A DNA stretch of 64,000 nt, from NCBI GenBank assembly GCA_038501625.1, contig JAZAYU010000201.1:682001-746000 (forward strand), given 5' to 3'. The number at the start of each line of letters is the position of its first letter. The first letter of the stretch is position 1. Origin of the DNA: Corbicula japonica (lineage: Eukaryota > Mollusca > Bivalvia > Venerida > Cyrenidae). Positions 24,855 through 36,800 of this stretch are shown piece by piece. The translations under genes were made by a program, and so were the position numbers. Under the pieces are notes generated by a model. It did not search any database, was not told the origin of the DNA, and saw nothing but the letters and a program-made list of their open reading frames with translations.

Positions 24855-27800
24855 ATCTTTAATTTTTCTTTTAAATTCTGTTTTTAACCTTTGATTTTCT
24901 ACAGTTATCAACCAGATTTTGACACAAGCTTTATACCATCTTAAAATTCAATCTGTCCTGAACAATTCATTCACTGGTTGTTCAGTGATAAACTTTGAAA
25001 CAAAAATTTTAGTTGCAGAGTGAAAATTTCATGTATCAAAATTCCAATATTTCTACCTGTCTTCAGCTACATATGATGTTTACCAGTTTATTGATCCAGT
25101 TGCCGGACAATGACCTGATGAACTTTGCTGCTTAGATCTGTGTTATGCAATATTAAGAACTTCGCTCTGGAAGATTTTATAGGGTAAATTTTGTCATTTT
25201 CTATGGATAGTGACCAAATAAACTTTCTTACTGTATAGCACTTTGAAAATCAGACTTTTGTGAATATGTTATTCACTGTTTGGAAGTAAAACAACAACAA
25301 GAAAAACAACAACAAATTTGAAGCACATTCTCAAAATGTTAAGACTAAATTTGAGAGAGTCTTAGATGTATACAGTGTATGTACACAAACTGGCAAGTTA
25401 AGGCCACACTTTTTTATGCTCCCTGAAGAAATTCGAGGGAGCATATAGTCGCAAGGGTTATAGGCCCTTACTCTTTACTATTTAACTTCCACAGGCATAT
25501 TTTTACTACATATGTATACCAATTCGATTTCAAAGCTTCATTTCGGGGGCATATGTCAATTTCAAGTGACAGCTCTTGTTTGGTAATAAAAATGAAATTT
25601 CGAGGTTTAAAGCCTAAAAAATATTGTAGAGTATAACTATTAGCGATATCAGACATCATTACACTTTAAGAATCACCGAATGTATGCTTTTAATGAAATA
25701 TACCATCAAACACGTGCCCCTGGCAACCCCCCCCCTCCCTTTATCTTTTGGCACAGGTTTTCCACTCCTCTGTCCATCTGTCCAATCAGATTCTGAAGAA
25801 CAATGTGACCTATAGCTGTTGGTTTTGGGGTCAGAAGGTGAGAGGTCACGGTGTTTTTTGTTATGTCTATTGTACTTAATAAACAGATAACCCTCTTAAG
25901 TTTCGGGTTAAATTGAAAAAAATGTCAAAGGCTGGTTAAAATAATTAGTTTCCAATTAACGACTGAAGTTTGACTGTTCCCAGATTTGTCTGTCAAATGG
26001 ATTTAAATATTTAGTTTTTTTTTAAATTTGAAAATACATGTTTGACTTTGTTGATGATTTATTTATTTGTGTAAGGAGTTGATTTCCATCATGTACAATA
26101 CAAAATATATAGTTGCAAAATAATGGTTAATGACTATTTTTTAAACATTAAGGATTCAAAAATATATAATTACACAGTATTACTACGATATAATAATGAT
26201 GGTTACAAATCTGGCCTATGTACATGTACTGCATACTTTTAAGTTGATTTTCTTTATTATTATTTGTTTAATCCTGATTTCATTTTTACATTAGAGACTA
26301 TGAATTTACAAATGAGTTCGATGTTGTTTTCTTTTCAGAAAAAGAGTTTCTGTATGAGTGGAGCTGGGGCTACAAGATGCTGTATCTACTGGCTAGTATG
26401 TCCATGCATAGACCAATGTACTACTTTGCATGGAAACTTGGTAACTGTATTACAAATCTACCCTTACTTAATATATACCAGACCCAAGATCATTAAACTA
26501 AATCTAAAAAAAAGTCGCAAATCTCAAACGTCTGATGGGTCATTTCAGCTAAGATGTTGTTAATTCTTGAATCTTCACTGTGAGAAAATCTAATAACTGT
26601 TGTTTTATTTCGTCTTCACAATGCAATAATAACTCTTTGTTGTGATTACATGTCTGAGAAGAAACATTCAAGTTAAAAGGAATGTGAAGATTAGGTGTCA
26701 ATTATTTCTTGTGTTGTGTTGGAATGTTTAAATAGCCAGATTGTGAAAGCAAATCAGGCTTATCGATAAATGATGTCTGTCTGCCTGTCTCTCTGACTAT
26801 CTGTCTGTTTGTTCATAAACAAGATAAAAAATTTAACCCTTTCTCTACGTGTACACATTTTATCGCATATGTGAAATGTAGATTCAGATCAGCCAGCACA
26901 TCCATGCTGTCTGATCAAGATCTGCACTATTTGCTTTTCCATTTATTATTAGATTATTTCTGATCAAATAGCGAACAGTGCAGATGTTGATCAGATGGTG
27001 CAAATGTTTTCAGCAGATCTGGATCAACAGTAATCACACATGCAATAAAATGCGTGTATCTTGATAATACAATCCAAGGCTGAAGGTTATAAAACTGGGA
27101 TTGGAAACCAGTCTCAAATCTCAAGCATCTGATTGGTTGAAATGGGGACCAGTCGCCATTTCAGCCAATCAGATGCTTGAGATTTGAGACTGGTTTCCAT
27201 GCTCAGTTTATATCCTTGGGCACATGTGATTGATTTCAATTCAGCATCACTTGTTAAATCCAAACATGTGTGTCCTGTATCTCTGACAGCTTTTGTTATT
27301 ATGCCCATTTCAGTTTGTGATAGGTAATACATGTAGGTAAGAATAGCAACGAGTACTTTAAAACGACATAGTGTCTGATCCGTTGTCCGAGTATTGAATA
27401 CTAAATCTACTACTTGAGTATGCGGATAAAAATATTTTACAAAGAAAAATTAACTCCATTTGTTGTGTTGTTTTTTTAATTTGCTGTATTTTATATGATA
27501 TTAATGAATTGGCAAGGCGTCAATTGAAGCACAACATGCGATACATTTAATCCCCGCAGGTGATGAAATTGTTGTGAAATGCAAAATGTAAAATTGGGGT
27601 CCACATTTGCACTTGAAAGTTATGTCAGTAAGCAATGTTTTGATAGCACCTACTATTGTTTGTCAATTATTCTTATGCTGTATGCATTTGGGTTCATTAG
27701 GTTATTTCTGACCAAAAAGCGAACAGTGAAGATCCATGCTGTCCGAACTGTTCGCTCTTGCCATAAAAGTCCCTTCTGTGGCGTAACAATAATTAGCAAT

Positions 27801-30800
27801 AACAACTATCAGCAAGATCTAAATGAGAAACTATGTTTCTGTTGTAGGAGAACAAGTCAACAATTCCTGTGGACTGGGATTTAGCAGCTATGATAAAGAT
27901 GTAACTATGTTTCTATTGTAGGAGAACTAGTCAACAATTCCTGTGGACTGGGATTGAGAGGCTATGATAAAGATGTAACTATGTTTCTGTTGTAGGAGAA
28001 CTAGTCAACAATTCCTGTGGACTGGGATTAAGGGGCTATGATAAAGATGTCACTATGTTTCTGTTGTAGAGAACTAGTCAACAATTCCTGCGGGCTGGGA
28101 TTTAGTGGCTGTGATAAAGACTTAACTATGTTTCTATTGTAATAGAACTAGTCAACAATTCCTGTGGACTGGGATTTAGCGGCTATGATAAAGATGTAAC
28201 TATGTTTCTGTTGTAGGAGAACTAGTCAACAATTCCTGTGGACTGGGATTTAGCAGCTATGATAAAGATGTAACTATGTTTCTGTTGTAGGAGAACTAGT
28301 TAACAATTCCTGTGGACTGGGATTTAGGGGCTATGATAAAGATGTAACTATGCTTCTATTGTAGGAGAACTAGTAAACAATTCCTGTGGACTTGGATTTA
28401 GCAGCTATGATAAAGATGTAACTATGTTTCTGTTGTAGGAGAACTAGTCAACAATTCCTGTGGACTGGGATTTAGCGGCTATGATAAAGATGTAACTATG
28501 TTTCTGTTGTAGGAGAACTAGTAAACAATTCCAGTGGACTGGGATTTAGCGGCTATGATAAAGATGTAACTATGTTTCTGTTGTAGGAGAACTAGTCAAC
28601 AATTCCTGTGGACTGGGATTTAGCGGCTATGATTAAGATGTTACTATGTTTGTGTTGTAGGAGAACAAGTCAACAATTCCAGTGGACTGGGATTTAGCGG
28701 CTATGATAAAGATGTAACTATGTTTCTATTGTAGGAGAACTAGTCAACAATACCTGTGGACTGGGATTTAGCGGCTATGATAAAGATGTAACTATGTTTC
28801 TGTTGTAGGAGAACTAGTCAACAATTCCTGCGGGCTGGGATTTAGTGGCTGTGATAAAGACTTAACTAGGTTTCTATTGTAGGAGAACTAGTCAACAATT
28901 CCTGTGACTGGGATTAAGCTGCTATGATAAAGATGTTTCTATTGTAGGAGAACTAGTAAACAATTCCTGTGGGCTGGGATTTAGGGACTATGATAAAGAT
29001 GTAACTATGTTTCTGTTGTAGGAGAACTAGTCAACAATTCCTGTGGACTTGGATTTAGCGGCTATGATAAAGATGTCACTATGTTTCTGTTGTAGGAGAA
29101 CTAGTCAACAATTCCTGTGGACTGGGATTTAGCGGCTATGATAAAGATGTAACTTTCGTTTCTATTGTAGGAGAACTGGTCAACAATTCCTGTGGACTGG
29201 GATTTAGTGGCTATGATAAAGATGTAACTATGTTTCAATTGTAGGAGAACTAGTCAACAATTCCTGTGGACTGGGATTTAGTGGCTATGATAAAGATGGC
29301 AATGCTAAATGGGATTTGCTCAATAATGTTAATATATATACATTAGAGGTAATTATCATAAGTCACATTGCTTTATTTGTTTATATTATTTTAGTAAATG
29401 CTATTTGAAAGTGGATAGTCAGCTCTTTGCTGGTCTCTTTTTTGTCATGTATTACTAATAATGCAATTTTGAACGTGTTCAAATTTTAATTATGAACAGC
29501 CATTTACAGCACCCACCTCCTTAAACCTATTTTAAAAATGTTTCTCATTTGTCAACATCTGAATCAGAACCACACAGGAATCCCTTCTTTAAACTATATA
29601 TCTTAGCAATGAGTAGTTTTGCAGTCAAGTATAATTAATTCCTGTTACGGATCAGGATGCGAAACACTGTTCTACAAAGTTGCTAATTGACTTTTTAGAT
29701 GAAAGAGTCCATTATATGCAGCATAAAAACAAAAAGAGTACAAATTTAATCATTATTTATATCGGCAAAACACATTTTCTTTATAATTAATTTTTCTTGA
29801 CAAACCAATCTAAAAATTTGGAAAGGGAGATGATAAGTTTAAAAAGAGTTTGGCAAAAGCAGCATAAACAAAAATGGTGTTTCACAGTTTCAGATTAGTA
29901 GATTATGAATTTAATTTTACTGTCAGTGAGAAAAATCCAATACAGTGTATGTATTCAATAGAAAACATAAAATAGTTGATGATGCATAATTCTGCATATT
30001 GTACACTGTTCCATATTAGATTTTTTCTAATAGACCCGCTGTAATAATTATTACAGGTTAGTAACAGCCTTAAAGTCAACATAGAATCATGGAATGTATT
30101 AACCACTCACTGGCTTCGATATGTAGTCTACGAGAGGTGTCACCCTTCTATCGCCACTTGGGCTGTGTTTTTGGTCAGCGCGTTTTGGCACGGGTTTTAT
30201 CCAGGATATTATATAGCATTTGTCACCGCTGCCTTATTCACAACAGCTGCAAGATTGGTATGTTGTTGTTGTTCTTTTCTGTTTCACAAATTAACCCTTT
30301 ACTCCTTAAATATTTTTATTGTGTCGATGAAAAGTGTAGATCCAGATGAGCTGAACAGGATCTGCACTGTTTGCTTTTAGATTCATATGGTCATTTCTGG
30401 CCAAGATGCGACCTGTGCAGATCTAGATCAGATGGTACTGATATGCCAGCTGATCTGGATCTATACTGGTTTCACACAGGTTACAAGCCCTATCTGTGGA
30501 GTAAAGGGTTGCCATAATTATTCAAATAATAATATTTACATAATTTATGTGATTTATTGCAAATATGCAGAAATTCTGTAGGTTTGATTATGTATCTTTC
30601 ACGGTGAGAACTTTAAGTGAGAAGGCATAAAACGCTGTTAATCATCTATGTGCAAGCACAGCATGTAAAAATTTTAATTTATTAAGATGCTGATGAGCAT
30701 ATGCATCAGTACAGCCTAGTCCAATCTACACTGTTCACTATTTAATAAATCACTTCAGTTTAACATTTTCTGTGAAAAACAAAAAGTTCAAGTGATGTGT

Positions 30801-33800
30801 TAGGATGGATTGCCCTGTGTTTATTGATCTGTTAATAAAGTGGCTGTGAGTTTGATACTTAGCCATGTATCAGTGCTTCCATTACGTGGCTCACCTACAG
30901 ACCCACAGAGAAAGCATCGCTATTAGATTCTGCAATACTCATTCTGATCATTCAAACTCAATTTAAAGGATCACATTATAACAATTCAAATTACCTACAA
31001 GTGAAGGTCAAAAAGTTCACATAAGTCCTCCATGAGAGCCTTTTACACTATGTATATGCATTTTTAAGTGTTTGCAACAAGTTTTGATCCAGATCAGCTG
31101 GCACATCCGTGCCATTGGATAAGGATCTGCACTGGTCGCTCTTTGGTAAGAAATAATGTAATAAATCAAAAAGCAAACAGTGCAGACCCTGATCAGATGG
31201 CACGGATGTGCCAGCTGATCTGGATCTACACCGTTTGCCCATGCCATAAAGGTGTGTATATAGAAGAAAGGGTTAATATCTGTTTGGGGAGACAACTTGC
31301 CAGCTAACTTGCGGAAGATGCGTTATTACCTGTTGGAGGATTACCTATCATCTTATTCCATTGGCAAGCTAGAAAGAGGCCGTAGTGTCAGTAAACCCTA
31401 CTTCCATATATACTACATAATAATATACGATCTGCTCCATCTGATCAGGATCTATGCTGTTCGCTTTTTTATTTATTAGGTTATTTCTGACTAGTAAGTA
31501 AACAGTTCAGATCCTGATAGGATGGTATGAATATGCGGGTTGATCTGGATCTACACTGCGATAAAAGGCCTAAATATATGGAGGAAAGGGTTAGCGCATT
31601 ATCTGCTTATCCCAATGTCTGTAACATTAATCCAACAGAATATGGGTTGTCAAACAGATTCAGGGTAACATGCAAAACTAACAGCATGAAACTTAATACA
31701 GCTAACGCTCAGTATAATCTCGAAAATGATCAAGTTTTGCATCTGTCAGTGTTTTGCAAAAATTTGGGCCAAAATGGTGTCACACTCGCAGTCCTTCCAA
31801 AACTGGTATACCCACACATCATTATAGAATTGTAATGTACAGTTCAGATATCATTAATGACATTATTTTAACCCTTTCCTCCATATATACATCTTTATGG
31901 CATGGGCAAACAGTGTCAATTCAGATACGGCACATGTTTGCCCTCTGATCAGGATTTACAATGTTTGCTTATTGATTTAAAAGGTTATTTCTGACAAAAA
32001 AGTGAACAGTGCAGATTCTGATCGGATGTGACAGCTGATCTGGATCTACACTGTTCGCACATTCAAATTAAAGGAGTAAAGGGATAAAGAGATATGGGGA
32101 GAAACCTTGATGTTGTGCAAAGAGGTAATTCTTGATAAATACTGTATACACTTTAGTAAAAAAATTACAGGATTCCCCTTACATGCCCCACTTCTCTCCC
32201 CACACTCTAAAAGCACAAGAAAAAACACTGACAGAAAACATAGGTTTGTGCCTTGTAACTTTTTGTTGTTTATATTATATGTTCTGCCTCACATTATATA
32301 AAATCAAAGCAATGCTTGTGAATACATGTAATTATGATGTCATTATCTGCCAAAGAACATGCTTTCTTTGCATGTTAGTTATGTTCATGTTAGTATAACA
32401 TTGTAGTGGTATCTGTATTGGTACATAACTCTTTCCTCCGTAGACACACCTTTATGGCATGGGCAAACAGTGTAGATCCAGATCAGCCAGCACATTCATG
32501 CTGTCTAATCTAGATCTGCACTGTTTGCTATATGATTTATTAGGTTATTTCTGACCGAAATGCAACCAGTGCAGATGCTGATCAGATGGCACAGATGTGC
32601 TGGCTGATCTAGATCTACATTGGTCGCACATGTGTAAAAATGCATATATGGAGGAAAGGGTTAAATGGGATTGCTAAGTATTTTTAGTTGCTCCTTATTT
32701 TTATGCTCCCCCCGAAATTCGGGGGAGCATATAGTTGTCGCTTTGTCCGTCCGTCCGTCCGTCCCGTTCGTCCGTTCGTTCGTCCGTCCGTCCGTCCGTC
32801 ATAATATTGTCCGGACAATTACACAAAAACTATGAGAGGTATCAAGACTAAACTTCATAGGTAGTTAGATCTCGTTGAGGAGCAGTTCAGTGCACAAGAA
32901 CTATAACTCTTGCTTTATTCATTTTTGAGTTATTGCCCTTTGAAATTTCTCATACTTACTTTTTGTCCGGGGCATATCTCCCAAAGTCTAAGAGTTATGA
33001 AGTTGAAACTTCATAAGTAGATAGATCTCAATGAGGAGCAGTGCAGTGCACAAGAACCATAACTCTTGCTTTATTCATTTTTGAGTTATTGCCCTTTGAA
33101 ATTTCTCATACTTACTTTTTGTCCGGGGCATATCTCACAAAGTATAAGAGTTATGAAGTTGAAACTTCATAAGTAGATAGATCTCAATGAGGAGCAGTGC
33201 AGTGCACAAGAACCATAACTCTTGCTTTATTCATTTTTGAGTTATTGCCCTTTGAAATTTCTCATACTTACTTTTTGTCCGGGGCATATTTCACAAAGTA
33301 TAAGAGTTATGAAGTTGAAACTTCATAAGTAGATAGATCTCAATGAGGAGCAGTGCAGTGCATAAGAACCATAACTCTTGCTTTATTCATTTTTGAGTTA
33401 TTGCCCTTTCAAATTTCTCATACTTACTTTTTGTCTGGGGCATATCTCACAAAGTATAAGAGTTATGAAGTTGAACCTTCATAACTAGATAGATCTCAGG
33501 GAGGAGCAGTGCAGTGCACAAGAACCATAACTCTTGCTTTATTCATTTTTGAGTTATTGCCCTTTGAAATTTTTCATACTTCCTTTTTGTCCGGGGCATA
33601 TCTCACAAAGTATAAGAGTTATGAAGTTGAAACTTCATAAGTAGATAGATCTCAATGATGAGCAGTGCAGTGCATAAGAACCATAACTCTTGCTTTTATT
33701 GATTTTTGATTTATTGCCCTTTGAAATTTCTCTTACTTATTTTTTGTCCAGGGCATATCACACAAAGTATAAGAGTTATGAACTTGAAACTTCATAAGTA

Positions 33801-36800
33801 GAATGAATTCGTTGAGGAGCAGTGCAGCACACAAGAACCATAACTCTTGCTTTATTCATTATAGAGTTAATGCCCTTTGAAATTTACCATACTTACTTTT
33901 TGTCCGGGGCATATCTCACAAAGTATAAGAGTTAGGAAGTTGAAACTTCATAAGTAGATAGATCTCAATGAGGAGCAGTGCAGTGCACAAGAACCATAAA
34001 TCTTGCTTTATTGATTTTTTATTTATTTCCCTTTGAAATTTCTCTTACTTAGTTTTATCTGGTGCATATCTCACAAAGTATAAAAGTTTCTGAACTTGAA
34101 ACTTCATAAGTAGAATGATCTCAATGCGGAGCAGTGCAATGCACAAGAACCATAACTCTTGCTTTATTCATTTTTGAGTTAGTGCCCTTTGAAATTTCTC
34201 ATTTTTTTTTGTCTTATTTTTGTACAATATTGTAAAATGCTTTCTGTTTGAATCGTAAAGGAAACTTTCAAATACAATATCTTTCTTACAAATTCTTCCT
34301 GTTCTAACAAAAAAGTATTTGTGACAAAGCGGCGTTGGGGTGCATAACCCGTCTCTGACGGCTCTTGTTTAACCATGATTATGTTATCTCCATTTCTAGG
34401 TGCGGCGAAACATACGACCCTATTTTTTGAAATCCAGTAGACATATGTTGTTCTACGACTTTGTAACATTTTGGTTTACACGATTCGCTAATTGCTATTT
34501 TGTATTCCCATTTGTGGTACTCGAAACCACACATGCAATTAACATATATGCGTAAGTACTGTGTACCTACATTTCATGTTTCATTGGGTATCCATGCTGT
34601 GTGTTTTGTTTTCTTCGCTGTTTGTCCTCATGATTAATTCATAGGGTCAATTCTATATCATGAGTATTTTTATATGCCTTTTTGAATTATGAAACATTCA
34701 TGTGTTACTCTTTCACACAGGTGTAATGGCCCTTAGTGAATTTTAACCAAATAAGCAGTGTCTGCACTCTGACATGCATATTTTGGAGCAGTTTTTTACT
34801 CTTGATTAAGTTAGATACCTATAATTTAGATTGCATGATTCAAGTCTTAATAGTTTTCAACTTTAGTTTTCAAACCCTCCAAGGTTTCTTAATCAGTAAA
34901 AAGAAACCAAGGTCTTGAAAAGGAAATCATGCACATTGGTCACATTTTGTTAACTAGCTCTTGTGTTTTTATGGAACTGTATTCTATATAGTTGATTATG
35001 ATATTATTTGACTATGCAGTGCATTGCTGGAATAATGAGAAATAAACATAAAACAAAGAAATAGTAATTGACCCAATGTTACAGATGAGGTGATTAACAG
35101 AACATGACCCATGGATATCCAACTAATGCCGGTGTATCTTTTATAACCCCCTATTCAGACAGATCTGCGGCTTTCATTGGCTTCTAATTAAATAGCCTTC
35201 ATATTCAACTTTTTTTAGAAGGTATTGAATCACTATGCTAGAAATTTTAATCAAGAAATATTATTGATCCTGATTTGGAAAATGATTTTTAAAAAATCAT
35301 TGTAAATACTATGGATTACTCTCTTTAACCCTTTCCTCCATATATACACATTTTAACGCATGTGCAACCAGTGTATCGGCTGATCTGGATCTGAACTGTT
35401 CGCCCATGCAATAAAGGTGTATCTATGGAGGAAAGGTTTAATGATACTGATGCAAAAGTGCTTGCATCATATTTATTTCCAGCTCTGGTTAATTGGACAA
35501 CAGCTGCCATGACAGTACTAATGAACCCAGTATATGACATAATGAAATGATACTTGAAAACATGGCATGTACTTAAAAGACATCTTTTAGTGGATTGAAA
35601 TGTTTCTGACTGTCAACATTTTGGATTTTAATCATTTTCAAGATTTCAATTAGATATATTACCACTTCAAATAGCAGATTAGAGGCACAGATCTGTTTAT
35701 CAGTAAATGAATCTCCTGAAAACCTTTACTAATATTAGATTAGAACATGTATTAACAATCGACTTTCACAAAGTCTTGAACATCTCTTTAGTGTGGTATC
35801 TCAATCTAACTTAGCACGGCAAAATAAATTGCCAGATACTTGAGCAAGGTGAAGTCAAACATGGCAATGTTTGCTAAAAATAGATTAACTGAAAATTTAT
35901 AAATTTGTGTTCCAACAAAGTCAAGTAAGTTTATTGGATTTCTGGCAGATGTGTTCATTTAAAGCCTGATCTTAATGATTGCAAAATGTATTAACCTGTA
36001 AAGTGGTGAGCATAGCATTTGCTCGAGTTTACTCTCAGATCAGCAGCACATTCCGTGCTGTCTGATTGGGGTCTAAGAAAGACAATAAAACAGTTTAAGA
36101 TTCTAAGTTTTTGAGATGTTTGGATATTTCAGAAAGTCTGTTTTAGTTGTTAACATTGAGATTCTGATATTTCCAGAAATACTCATATCAAAGCATTGTA
36201 TTTCTAATATAATTTGAAGTGCTTTGCCTTGTAACAGGTGTCTTATTATTGGTTCTAACAAACTTCTTTTTGCATGTACTGTATACAATTATGATGCACA
36301 ACATGAAACATTTTCTTCAGATTCTCACATACATAGTATTGTAAATTCATATTGGTAGGAAGTATAGAACAAGCATACCTGTAAATACATTTCATTTATA
36401 CATTTGTGTATTAACGTTAGAGATAACTTTTATCACAACAGACCTCTAAACTGTTGAAGTGAAATTTCACAGTTTGGAATGCTAATCTCATTTTCTGCAT
36501 CATTTTTGGCATATGATCTGTTTAACAGCATGATATAATATAAAACCTGTTTGCTACCAACAGCTTACATTACATGTAGTGTAATGCCTCTCACAGCATC
36601 ATACTGGATGATAGATACAATTACATTTCATATACATGTATATCATCTGCACCAATTCTCATGCATTCATTCTTTTGTAGGTTCGCCGCCACTTGCGACC
36701 ATATTTCATACAGTCTTCTACACTACATACCTTCTATGATATCGTAACATTTATCTTTACGAGATTTGCTAATTCCATTATGGTGTCTTCATTTGTACTG

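Noticed and set aside
27831..29297. CRISPR-like or ordinary VNTR reading of the 74-bp array
   Set aside because: There are no variable spacers between constant repeats. The unit is contiguous with and identical to the start of a conserved exon.
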